A DNA stretch of 64,000 nucleotides from Ephemerocybe angulata. Its lineage: Eukaryota; Basidiomycota; Agaricomycetes; Agaricales; Psathyrellaceae. Position 1 is the stretch's first letter. Each line of letters begins with the position of its first letter. This document shows, one piece after another, positions 11,595 to 21,498 of the stretch. The position numbers and the translations under genes are program-made. The DNA is taken from assembly GCA_013368325.1 (NCBI GenBank), contig JAACJK010000064.1:310001-374000 (forward strand), read 5' to 3'. The notes beneath the pieces are model-generated. The model searched no databases and was not told where the DNA came from. It saw only the letters and a program-made list of their open reading frames with translations.

Positions 11595-11699
11595 CGGCGC
11601 TGGGAGACGTGTGTGTGTTTGGGTGTGTTTGCGCCATCGTCCAACCACAGACTGGAGCCTCGACGCTGCCTACGGACCCGACACACTCGCCCACCTGGC

Positions 11700-14600
11700 G
11701 AACTGACGTCTGCCGCTGAGCCTGAGATAGGTGAGTCGTCGTCACGATTGGCAGCCACGGCACAATGCTCACCTTCTGCATAGACTGCAAAAGCACGTCT
11801 GGCGTAGGCCGGTGGCAGTGAGCGAATGCTCCCACGCTTCTCCCTTTCCCCCTCATCTCGACGCGTTCGTCTCCCTAAGTCCCTTCCAACCCTCGTCTCG
11901 ACGCTGGCTTTTCCCACAGAGGACGCCTTCCAGGCCAACATGGAGGGGTCTTGCACGATCCAGGACCGCGATGGCCGTCTCTCGCTCCGTACCCAAGGCC
12001 ACCTCTCTGCGCGAACGTTGCGCGAATCAAGCGCGTCTGCAAGATCTGGCTCACTGAGATCGAGCACCCAAGAGCCACCCGGGAGACGAGACGGCGGTTG
12101 CGACTGACCCTGTGCACGAATCGGTAAGCCTGTGCGCAATCCTGACTACATTTATCACTAACCTTTTTATTGGTGGCCTCAAAAGCCTTCAAGGCGTCGG
12201 CCGTGTACTGCGACGGCAAACTACGACAACCCGCACAAGGCATACAATGCATTCCATCCCTGGGAGATGGTCTCTGCACGAATTGGTCAGTCTGCACCCA
12301 AAGTCTCGATACACAGCATCACTAACCGATACTCAGCACGACGCACAATCATTCGCACACGAAAATGCCGTCGCATTTCGTCGCCCCATCGTTCGACCCG
12401 CAGACTCGAGAGACCCGAGGCCAGAACCCCATACCGGCCTGAACAATGCAACGAGGTCAGTCACCGATGCTACAAATCGGAACAAGAAACTCACCATCTC
12501 AATCTAGCGTCAAGTCCAAACGAGGTCCGATCCCTACGAAACTCCTATCGCCGAATGCCTCACAGCTTCGCCTCACCACCACTCGCACCGCTGGCGGCCA
12601 TTCAACGTGCGCCGGATGTGCGGGAGGCAGCTTTCTTCGCCGGAGATGAGGAAAAGCCGGTGCAGCGTGGGCGAGCACTCAAGCCGCGGCTCTGTGTGCC
12701 AAAATCGGTCAGTCTGCGCGCGAATATTGAGTAGACTCTTTACTGACCTTGCTATTGTTGGCCTCTACAGTCCCAGAATACACTTCAAATCGGAACCGTC
12801 CATCGTATTTAGTCGCTGGGAGATGAGGGGTGGTCGTTGGGTGGTCGGTGCGCCGCGAACGAGCATTCAGGACCGGTCTTGTGCGCTAATCGGTCAGTCT
12901 CCGGACAAAGTTTCGATAAATAGCAATACTAACCGAGCGTCAGTGCTGGTCAGTGCACGACGGCGAAGCTTCCAAGTCCAAAACCCCGCACGACGAAACA
13001 CCATCATATGCCGCCGCCCCATCGTCCAACTCTCGAACTCGAGGCCATGTCGCTGTGTGAACAGCACCTCTGCAATCGGCCCACGTCGTCAAGGGGAACG
13101 CCGACCGCCGTGTACTGGAAACGGTGAGTCGTCGTCGCGATTATGGTCTGCAAATGCGACACTTACCTTTCGAAGAACTGCATAGACTCCCGGGGTATCG
13201 CATACCCCATCTCGATTTCCCACCTGTATTCCGACGCGAGCATAGAACGAGGTCAGTCACCGAAGATGATACAATCGAAATAAGGCACTCACCATTCCAA
13301 TTCAACAGTCAAGCCAAACGATATCGAAGCCCAACGAAACGCTTGCAGCCGCCGAATATCTCGCAGCCCAATCAACCCACCACCACTCGCGCCGGTCCAA
13401 ACGGACATGGATTGGCCAGCCGGCCATTCGACGGGGCCCCGCTTCCCAGTGCGGTGCGCAGGATGCGGGCAGAGGGTCGGGGACGAAGGCAGGCTTCGTA
13501 TGTTCGCGTCCTACTTTTCTACGTTAGTCATAGCAAAGTAGGGTAGTAAGTAATGTAACATACGTACGAGTCGGAATGAAAGCTTTTTTCTCATGTACGT
13601 TTCTATGCCTTTGGGATTCTGGTGAGTTTGTGCTCGATTCGCAGGACTTTGTACTCACCACGATGCTTTTGTAGGGCTGATACGAATTAGAGCGCGGCTA
13701 TGGTGAGCGACGGGGAACTCTCCACCCAACAGAGCCTCGACATCGGACCCTCACAGCCCGTCGTGAAAACTGCCTGCCTGTGATACGAACAAAAGGTAAG
13801 TCTAACCACACTACGAAACCCGCTGAATGTGCTTACCATTAATCAGGATCCATGTCAATGCTCGCGCACGTCCCAGACGAGGGCCGTGGTGATGCATGGA
13901 GCTCGGTCACATCGCGGTCGTGTCGACGGAGCAAAGCGCTGCAACAAAACGGTCAGTACTGCATCTTCAAACATTAGATAAAACTCACTGACGATAGGGC
14001 CGTATTGGCCTGGGGATACCCACTACGACGACTTCACGACTGGATGTCGACACCATTCGCCGCGCCGTCGCCGCCGGACCTTGCTATGTACACCTAGGAT
14101 AAAAGTAAGGTCAGTCCGAGACTTCACGAAAGGTATCAGATATATACTTACCGTTTGAAAAGAAATTCCAATTCCTTTGAATCTCGATGCACCAATCGAC
14201 GATCTACGTGCACTGGGTGAATGTATTGCTGGTGTACGAGCTGAGACGGGGACGTGAACGTGAACGAGGTCAGTCTTAATTCATATCTCGGCACGACAAC
14301 GTACTCACCACTTGCCAGCCAAGGGTTGGCGACCATCGGTTCGTTCCAGCGAGAGGTGGGCGTCCTGTCAATGTCTAGCCCAAGTCTAGTCAGTCATGGT
14401 TGAATAGTGTAGCTGATAATGTATCATACCTTCAATTGAATACATTTGGTTTTTTCCTATGCCCCGGGCTGCTGGCAATAGCTGTCTGGGATGTCGGTGA
14501 GTGTGTGCTCAACGTCGAGGATGCTGTACTCACCATGGTGGACGACTCCAGAGTTGAAGCAGGCTGAATTCAAAAGGTCAATACAGCTCTGAGTCCCAGA

Positions 14601-15230
14601 CGGATTACGAGTACTCACTGTGTCGACGCTTGACGATTGGGAGGCCTGTGGCTGCCTGGGATGTCGGTGACTGTGCGCTCGACGCCGGTGGGCCACCGTG
14701 GCGGATAACTTCAAGCCGGAGCAGGCTGAATACAAAAGGTCAGTAGAATTATCAATCTCAGGCGGATGTGAGTACTCACCGCGTCGTATCAATACTCAAC
14801 GAACTTCAGACTATGTCTAACAATCAAAGGTCAGTAGCTGCGATTAGACCAACGGACGAAAGTGGACTCACCCTGTGTATCAGAAAAGCCCTCAGATCCT
14901 AGAGAAATGACATGAGCGAGCAGAATATTATGAAGGGATACGAAATGCACCTACCTGGTCGACGTGGTGGTGGGACGGAGCAAGCCAGCTGGGAATAACG
15001 TGGCGGGTAGCGAATCAACAAAGGTGTCAGTAGTCGAGCATGATGCGGCGGAACATGAATACTCACCAAAATTGCAGGGACGGCGACGGCGAGCAAGGTC
15101 AAAGGCAAATGAGCAATGAAGGAATACAACGAAAGCTAGACTCGAAGCCGAGATGAAATAAGATGAAGTGAGTGAAGTAAAATGGAAGAGGGGAAAGTGA
15201 GGAAGGGAGCGAACTGATGCCAAACCCAGT
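11700..15230 (-). ncRNA. Putative multi-exon spliced transcript with little coding capacity (minus array)
   Basis: The minus strand reads as a chain of 20-110-nt exons separated by 45-80-nt introns with strong signals. Examples are 15066-14989 (GTGAGT...CCCAG), 14308-14241 (GTGAGT, GACTGACC, CTCAG), 14151-14094 (GTAAGT, GACTGACC, CCTAG), 13836-13778 (GTAAGC...CACAG) and 13658-13609. Several introns share the branch and acceptor pattern CTGACCTTTTGTATTCAG. A TATA box lies just upstream at 15244-15250. The joined exons show no long frame that I could find. It may be a spliced long non-coding RNA or a decayed coding gene. The 3' end and exact exon set are uncertain; splicing on the plus strand was considered but the donors would be weak (GTCAGT). 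Confidence 0.4.
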
Positions 15231-15243
15231 GCGCACCTCCAGC

Positions 15244-15250
15244 CTTTATA
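15244..15250 (-). promoter_or_regulatory. TATA box of the minus-strand spliced array
   Basis: TATAAAG on the minus strand, followed about 25-30 bases later by GCATCAGTTC and then a pyrimidine-rich leader. The same order (TATATAA, TTCATCAGTCC, pyrimidine-rich leader) precedes the plus-strand arrays at 27154, 36225 and 45202. Confidence 0.5.
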
Positions 15251-15767
15251 CGTTTTCCCCTCCGACTACTCCCAGCACACACGTACGTACCATCGGACCC
15301 ACCCGGACCCAAGACCCATCTCCATGTCACCCAAGACAGCCCATCCCACACCAGAGATCGCGAATCGACCGCAATTGCATTCAACAACGGCAGAGTGGAA
15401 GCATATGCCCGCCCTTTGCCCCCATTCAAGCAAGCGCCGTGAAGATTTCATTGGCGAGTTCCTGGGCCGACCGTGTCGGGTGTCTGATGGTGACAGCATA
15501 GGCGAGCCGAGATATGGAGCGTGCAGGGAAACAGGCCTGGATTGTTATGCAACTCGGATGGACGGGGCGAGGAGGAGGGCCGGTGTTGCGATGCCTGTTG
15601 GGTGAATGGCTTGAGTCGGGGAGGGGGGCGAGTGGGGCGAGTGGTGGAGAGAGAAAGTGACTCAGTGTGTGCGCATAAATGAGAGGTGTGTGTAGAATAG
15701 CTGTGGGGCGAATTTGCACTATCTTCTAGAGCAGCTTCTGTGTCATTTCGGATGCGCTCACGGCACC

Positions 15768-15956
15768 TCAGCATGGTATCACAAGGCGAGTAGGACGATT
15801 GACAACCTCAGCGTTACCTTGGCCCCTAATCACAACCGAGTCACCCTCCCGAATAGGTAAATATGTACGCAACCATTGAAACATCGCCCAATCGATTCGT
15901 TCTTCGTTCGCATCCTCCCACTGCATCCCCGGACCAACCCATTCAAATTTTGCCAA
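15768..15956 (-). other. Possible coding exon, unknown protein
   Basis: A 62-codon minus-strand frame with protein-like composition (F-E-W-V-G-P-G, D-W-A-M-F-Q-W-L-R). A plausible upstream acceptor (AAATAG) lies about 12 bases before it. It sits between the promoter at 15.25 kb and the opposite-strand candidate at 16.2 kb. No domain is recognised and no complete gene model could be built. The rest of 15.3-16.2 kb shows nothing I can assign. Confidence 0.25.
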
Positions 15957-16241
15957 GGATCTATTTTAGGCATCACACAACGTATGATACATCACTCGTA
16001 ACTGGCTCCCAGCCTTTGATTGACAGGGAAACATACGGAAACGCGTTATTTCAACGAATGGGTTGGGGAGGAGAAGGTGCCGAGATCTCGGTGCTTGTGA
16101 AACATCGGAGCGCCCTGGGGCCGACAGAGCGTACTCAACATTAACGGAGGGTATCCCTGGAATAGTGAGTGCACAGATTTACCTAGTAGTTGCAGTGGAT
16201 GTGCGGATACCGCGTTATCTGTGCAAAGCGCTAAATTAAGC

Positions 16242-16646
16242 GCCCGCGCTTCCCTCGTCATCGAACCTCTTTCACCCGTTCTTCCGCACCAAATCGAGTT
16301 TTCTAAGTTACGTAATCAGTCTAAGTACGCTATCTACTACTACTTCAACCTCTAGTATGGATCTTTCTGTCCACCAATTGACTGCACAGCGCAAGAGTGC
16401 GATTTCAGCGAATTTCGCATCTCCGCCGGCCGGTCTTCGTTCTCGTTTGTGGTCATTGATGTTAGTAGGTGTGATTTCTCGGGTGCACTAGATGTGGTAC
16501 GTACTTGAGTTAGCGTGTAACTACTTTGACTTGTTAGAAAGCGAGTAGAACTGAGAATGAGGTCTGGGCAATGGGAGAATATGATGGTACGTTGCGAGTT
16601 GAATCGGTTTGGTTGCCCTGGATCGAATGGAAGCCTGGAGACAAGT
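16242..16646 (+). CDS. Possible small multi-exon gene or gene fragment, unknown function
   Basis: Three exon candidates stay open in one frame when two short introns are removed: 16242-16312, 16356-16496 and 16538-16646, with introns 16313-16355 (GTAATC...CTCTAG) and 16497-16537 (GTACGT...TTAG). They give about 107 residues with cysteines, aromatics and hydrophobic stretches (C-P-P-I-D-C, S-F-S-F-V-V-I-D-V, W-L-P-W-I-E-W). A donor GTGAGC follows 16646. A further open stretch lies at 16750-16937 (S-Y-A-D-I-S-S-F, then TAG), but I could not join it without a stop. No start codon is clear, so the gene may be degraded. No family is recognised. Confidence 0.35.
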
Positions 16647-17053
16647 GTGAGCCTTCTGAGTACCCCAGCAGCCTTAGACTACGCTTTTCTTGTCGTGTCA
16701 CTCATCTACAGCCTACAGGTGCGAAACGACGTCTCTACATGATCCTGCATTTTGGGTCTCGACGACCACGTAAGACAAAAAATAATTCATCATTCAGTGC
16801 TCGAGATCGAAGATCTCGAGAACGGCAGTCGGCGCGCTCGTTCTTATGCAGATATATCATCTTTTATTCAAGCTACTTACTACAACCCGTCCCTCTCCGT
16901 AGCTGAGCACGGGGGAATCATGTCCAAGGACATGTAGAGGGAGGAATCGGTGACGAGGCGGCAGCCGCGGCTTTGGGACCCATCGATGAGGTAGGGGTAC
17001 TCTACGTATGTCATTGTACTGATTGGACTATAAACTAAAATACCGCTACGGTT

Positions 17054-17298
17054 TTAACCTTCGGCGGCACCATCGACGGTCTGGCGTGTGGCGATTGTTG
17101 ACGGCAGCGTCAGACGAGATCTTGATGGTGGTGGGCGCGGTCGCGTGGGCATTCGTCTGCGTGCGTCCGATACCTCCTCGGGTGGGCCATAGGATGCGTA
17201 GTAATCTAACAAGCGAGTTAATAATTGTAGGATGACAAAGGCTAATGCGACTTACGATATGGCAATGTAACGACATAACGAGTTCCCGCGAGCGACAT
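17054..17298 (-). CDS. Possible 64-residue protein starting with the LAG motif
   Basis: Exon 1 (17298-17256) encodes MSLAGTRYVVTLPY. A 50-nt intron (17255-17206, GTAAGT...TTGTTAG) precedes exon 2 (17205-17054), which ends in TAA. The product is 64 residues with a proline/arginine-rich tail and no known domain. It is the most intact member of a repeated exon family with related copies at 17618-17660, 17728-17765, 18050-18095 and 18241-18282. It could be a small real gene or the last module of a longer decayed gene. Confidence 0.35.
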
Positions 17299-17463
17299 GT
17301 TGGGATTCTGAGAGCCTAAGCGCGCACATCAGCACAGGGATCGGCGTCTTGGGAATTCATGTAGTCACCTTACGGACTCGCGAGGTCGCGTCGGCGTCGC
17401 CGAAAGGGGCATCTGGTGGGGCCCGGGGGTGTCAGGCAGGGCGGCAGGTATGGAGCGATGGGC

Positions 17464-17497
<34 letters not shown>

Positions 17498-18285
17498 GCT
17501 GCTGCTGTCGAAATTCCCGTGAGGTGAACGTCGTTCTTGTGGGTGGAGGATCAGTATGTGCGCATGGCGAAGATATTGTGGAAGTGGACTTACTGAAAAG
17601 TATTATGGCCCCCGATGGCAAAGTAACGACGTATCGGTTTCCGGCGAGCGCGTGTTGCACTTAAAGATGGTAGGGTAAGGATAGGACGAGGCTAAGGGCC
17701 ATGGAAAACACGCACCCGTCCGACTGAATAACGACGTATCGAGCTCCCGCGAGCAGCCTGTCGGAAGGTAACCATCAGCGATCGGAGCTCGAAGACGTGG
17801 AGTTTGGGGACTGACCTCAGCGAAAATCTCCATCGGGCCTCTATGTTGTTGAGTGTTGTCGTTGCTGCTGCTGCCGTTGTGGCCACTCCTGTTGTTGTTG
17901 CTGCTGCCGCTGTATGAGAGCCGCCCGTTTGTCTGGACTCTGGACAGGCACTGCTGATGGTGTGAACGAGGGCGGGGCATAAGATGAACGTCGTCCTGGT
18001 GAACGGATGAGTGTGCGGGTGTGGCGAAGGTCATACCAGAATTATGACAAGGCAAAGTAACTATGTATCGATTTCCGGCGAGCGGCTGTGACATTGTGAG
18101 GTCAGAAATGAAGCTGAGGGCCAAGGGGAGCGCGTACCAGTTCGGTTCGAGGTATTGACTTCACGCGAGCCCGACGCTAATACGCAGGCAGCAAGTAAGT
18201 CGAGTGGCACAAGCATAGCTTAACGAACTCACTGAACGACCAAATCACAATATATTTATTTGTTTCCGGCGAGCGATCTGTGGTG
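17248..18285 (-). repeat. Array of repeated exon-like units encoding an LAG-x-RYVVTLP-like motif
   Basis: Five minus-strand copies of a ~45-nt unit near 17256-17298, 17618-17660, 17728-17765, 18050-18095 and 18241-18282 encode variants SLAGTRYVVTLP, ALAGNRYVVTLP, LLAGARYVV, PLAGNRYIVTLP and SLAGNK. Several lie between an acceptor-like AG and a donor-like GT, for example CGACAG before and GTGCGT after the third copy, and CCACAG before and GTGAGT after the fifth. Two copies are followed by a CAA/CAG-rich exon-like block. The same unit recurs on the plus strand in the spacers at 23.8-25.2, 32.9-34.2 and 42.0-43.2 kb. Confidence 0.5.
17463..17508. repeat. TTG/CAA trinucleotide microsatellite
   Basis: About twelve GTT/TTG repeats then three GCT repeats on the plus strand. 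On the minus strand this encodes a glutamine run in the frame following the ALAGNRYVVTLP unit. A shorter CAA/CAG-rich block occupies the equivalent place after the PLAGNRYIVTLP unit near 17.85-17.91 kb. Confidence 0.85.
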
Positions 18286-18670
18286 GAGTGCGCGACGTGA
18301 GCACCAAGAAAAACAAGATGGTGAGTTCAAGTTAGACGACGTACCAGACGATGACGGCGGAAAAACGGGGATTCTGCGAGGAGTGTTCCACGTACTATTT
18401 GGTTAGCCACGTAGAGTCCGGAGAATGTTATCGAGATACAGAATTGAGACGCACCATGAATAGCGACGGAGAAGCGTGGTATTCTGGAAAGAGGGGAAGG
18501 GAGAAGGGAAGCTCGGAAGGGAAGAGATTGAGGCGGGTGAACAAACAGGCAGCATGGGGGCAAATTGGGAATGAATCTCAGAAGGTCGTTTGAGTAACAA
18601 TAATATACGTATGCCCGACGGCGAGTCGGAGCTTGACGCAGGAGACTAATACTACTCGGGACCGGATGAA

Positions 18671-19021
18671 TCATTTTGGAATCATTTTCGATGCCACTGG
18701 GTCCAGGCTGCCAAGACATGGGCCGCGGCGACTCGCCGCTGCAAGACGACCAAGCACAAAGCGGGCTCGCACTGTGTACCGTGCGTTGAGTAGAGCGATG
18801 AGGAAATCTAGGTAAGGACAGTCAGTATAAGTGCAAGGCAGAGCAAGGACGAAGGGGCGCAACGGAACCTGTGCCTCTGGTGGGCCCACACCGGAGGTAT
18901 CATCCTCAGGGTCGAACGCGTAATTTCGGACCTGCGGATGGGTGGTTAGGAGTAGACGAGAGTCCCCAGAATACTCTAGAGTGCTGAATCTGTGCCAAGT
19001 ACCAGTTGGCGCAGATACCAC
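18671..19021 (-). other. Open frame of uncertain status overlapping a hairpin
   Basis: A 116-codon minus-strand frame beginning MVSAPTGT. A minus-strand frame in the spacers (for example 25977-25669) begins MLSAPTGS, so the two may share ancestry. The similarity fades after about 15 residues, and possible splice sites (CGCAG before V-R-N-Y-A-F-D) suggest decayed exons. No function is suggested. The stretch 18.3-18.67 kb shows nothing else I can assign. Confidence 0.2.
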
Positions 19022-19039
19022 ACTCTAGAGGACACTGGG
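18965..19039. repeat. Imperfect inverted repeat (hairpin)
   Basis: Arms at 18965-18998 and 19006-19039 around a 7-base loop. The inner 25 bases match at 21 positions (CTCTAGAGTG...GCCAA), and the outer ends both carry CCCAG when read inward. It could be a small foldback element or an RNA hairpin. Confidence 0.55.
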
Positions 19040-19234
19040 CAGAGAGAATGACTTAGCATCTAAGGGAGAGAAGGGAAGTCAAACTGGTTAGCCGAGGAGA
19101 GTAGGTAAGTCAATTTAGTTAGCCGAGGAGAAGGTGTTTCATTGGGACAGCCGGCATGGGCGCGGCGAGCACGGGACTGGGTTTGTTGAATTGCATTCAA
19201 CAAAGGTGGCAGTCACGGGGGTAGTGAAGGGGAG

Positions 19235-19406
19235 TATATAAGTGCTGGTGTCTTCCGTCACCCTCACCATGTCCCCCTTATGCCTTGCTGTCCCGTCATG
19301 CCGCTCTCTCTGCTCGCTGTCCGTCGTGACTCGTGTTCCTCATTTGTCCAGTGCTCGTCTCCCTGCTCGTTGTCCGTCGTGTTCCTCGTTTGCCGTACCT
19401 ACGTAG
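19235..19406 (+). promoter_or_regulatory. TATA box with a short downstream frame
   Basis: TATATAAG at 19235-19242 is followed 27 bases later by an ATG (19269) and a 45-codon frame ending in TAG at 19406. The frame contains a direct repeat (GCTCG-GTCCGTCGTG). The peptide is cysteine- and serine-rich with no known domain. It resembles the TATA-plus-pyrimidine-leader arrangement of the spliced arrays, but no intron chain follows. The remaining 19.4-19.63 kb shows nothing assignable. Confidence 0.25.
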
Positions 19407-19627
19407 TGTAGCCATCCTGTAGTAGATAGATTTGCTCAATACTATGGCAGACCTCTGAATACCGAAGTTACGCACCTGCACGCGACGTTTGGAAGTGGAA
19501 CTTGCGACTTTTTTCAACTTTTTTGCCTCCATAAGGCAATTCCATGCCTGCAAAAGGAAATTCAGGGCTGTCAGTGGCTTTGATATCCCAGAGAGGACGA
19601 CAGGAGGAATGGTACGCACGAGGAGGA

Positions 19628-19905
19628 CGTGAGGCGATCGGTACATGAGGCTTTCGCTCGGTAGAGCACGGTGAACGGGTATTCAGTACAATAACAAGTA
19701 AGTAAAACTACGATGACGATGGTGGTATATGTATGTAGTAGGTATGCATGCATGGATGTTGGTATATGGTGCTATGAAGATATCAGACGGACATTGGTGG
19801 CTACAGGGAAACTCTACGAGACATGGGTACAGGACATCTAAGTGGGTTGTCTATGAATTTTCGTGTGGGTCGTGAGATGGATATCCAGGGACGAATCGAA
19901 GCGGG
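19628..19905 (+). repeat. Interspersed repeat family, copy C (short)
   Basis: Matches the right half of copies A and B (GAGGCTTTCGCTCGGT, GGTGGTATATGTA, CTACAGGGAAACTCTACGAG, GTCTATGAATTTTCGTGTGG), with internal deletions. It adjoins the 3' end of the F-box gene at 19997-21364 through a shared CTCGCAGCAGGCACGAGGAC block also found beside copy B. Confidence 0.6.
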
Positions 19906-19996
19906 GTATGGAGCGGGAGCGAAATGCGAAGGAAAGAAAGCAGCATGGGGTAGATAAGAACCTTCACCTCGCAGCAGGCACGAGGACGGCAAGCGG

Positions 19997-21364
19997 TCAC
20001 GTCGGCGTAGCATCCTCGACATCCGGCGAGTCATCCCTCAAAAACCTCCACCTCACCCTCTCCCCGACCTCGCCCATCCGCCCCGCCGCCATCTGGCTAT
20101 ACCCCCTCGCATCAATCCCATGATGCACCAGCTGCACCCTCACGTCCCCCAGCCCCGCAAACTTTGGGCCCCGCAGCACAGCTCCCAGCCGCGCCCACCG
20201 ATCGTAATTAAACCTGCCGACGGGCGGAGGGGGAAAGACACGCGCGTTGGTGTTGCGCGGGTGGGTGATGTAGAGGCTGAGGCTGAGGGACGACAGGGCG
20301 TTGTGCGGGGAGAGGGTGTCGAGGGTGGCGCAAATCCAGGGGAGGGAGCTGTAGTAGAGCTCGGTGTAGAAGACGCCGAAGCTGAGGCTGAGGCTGCGGA
20401 GGCCTGTGCATGTACTCAGCCCGATGCTGGAGTCTTGCGGCGTGTAACCTATGTATTATTAGATTAGAGAAACAAAGAAAAAAGGGGGCTCACTGATGTT
20501 GACCTCGAGGTGTTCGAGCGATGGGCCGATGAGGGAGGTGAGGAGGGAGACGGAGGCGTCGTCGCGCGATTCGACGACGTGCAGGGCCGTGAGCTGTGCG
20601 AGATCGAAGATGGATTCGGGGCGGCTCAGCCACTCGATGAACTTGACGTCCTTCGAGAACGTGTTCGTGACCGTGAGCTTATCCAGGGCCAAACGGCGTG
20701 TGGGGATTGCACTCGGCACGTCGTGCACGCCCCAGATGCCGTCGCTGATGTCGAGGAGAGAGATGGACGTGAGGTTGCGAGATGCATCGGCGAAGATGGT
20801 GTTGAACTCGGGGTGGTTGACGTCGAGCACCCAGCCGTCGATGAGCAGCGTCGTCATGCTCGGCCTATGCAAAAGCGTACGTATACTGTTCTTAAGGTGG
20901 TTACTGAGTCTACTCCACTTGATCCTATAGTCGCTAAACCGCGCCCCATACAACCTCAAACTCTCCGGGCGCGGGAGCAGCTCGAGCACGTCCGCCATGA
21001 GGTTCGCAGCGCGGCGGCGGTCAGGGGCCCAGCTGTCGAGGTCCGGAAAGTGCACGGTCACGGCCCGCACGGCGGCGCGGATGGTCGGCGAGGCCAGCAT
21101 GAACTGCTGGAACGCGATGCTCTTGCGCATGTCCTCCGTGCTGAGCACGATCTCGTGGAACAGCCGCGGCTGTGCGAGGGCCCGCCATTCGCTGCAGACG
21201 AGCGTGCAGGCGCGGAGGGCCGCGGCGTCGTCGTCCGCGAGGGAGGCGAAGACGGCGAGGAGGAGCTCGGCGGGGAGTGCGGCGATGCTGAGCGGTGGCC
21301 GTGGGGGAGGAGAGGCGGTGAGCAGCTGCAGCAGGTCGAGCCACGTCTGGCGGAGGCGGAACAT
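19997..21364 (-). CDS. F-box protein, two exons (subfamily 3, copy 2)
   Basis: Exon 1 (21364-20494) and exon 2 (20448-19997) with a 45-nt intron (GTGAGC...CATAG) encode 440 residues, almost identical to the gene at 10230-11594. The F-box is at ~27-70 (IAALPAELLLAVFASL ... CTLVCSEWRALAQPRLFHEIV). Differences cluster in a short loop (SAIPTRRL versus AVPSRRL) and at the intron. The start ATG is 134 bp from the divergent RBR start at 21499, so the two genes may share a promoter. Predicted SCF substrate receptor. Confidence 0.82.
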
Positions 21365-21498
21365 CGGGCCTGGTTGAGGCAGAGTGACTGAATCTGACTT
21401 TATAGCTGACCCGGATCACGTGGCCGGCATCGCCCTTAAAGCGAGGGTCTTGACTCTCTCTTAGTCTTACCAACACCTTCTCCTCATCGATCGCGACC
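21365..21498. promoter_or_regulatory. Divergent promoter between F-box and RBR genes
   Basis: 134 bp separate the two start codons. It contains the palindrome CACGTG (E-box-like, in GGATCACGTGG) and GCCCTTAAAGCGAGGG, both kept upstream of all four RBR copies. The RBR-proximal half is common to the tandem units; the F-box-proximal half is unique to this copy. Confidence 0.45.

Noticed and set aside
12100..15230. Plus-strand splicing of the left array
   Set aside because: Donors would be GTCAGT-type and weak; the minus strand gives GTGAGT/GTAAGT donors, CTGAC branch sites and YAG acceptors.
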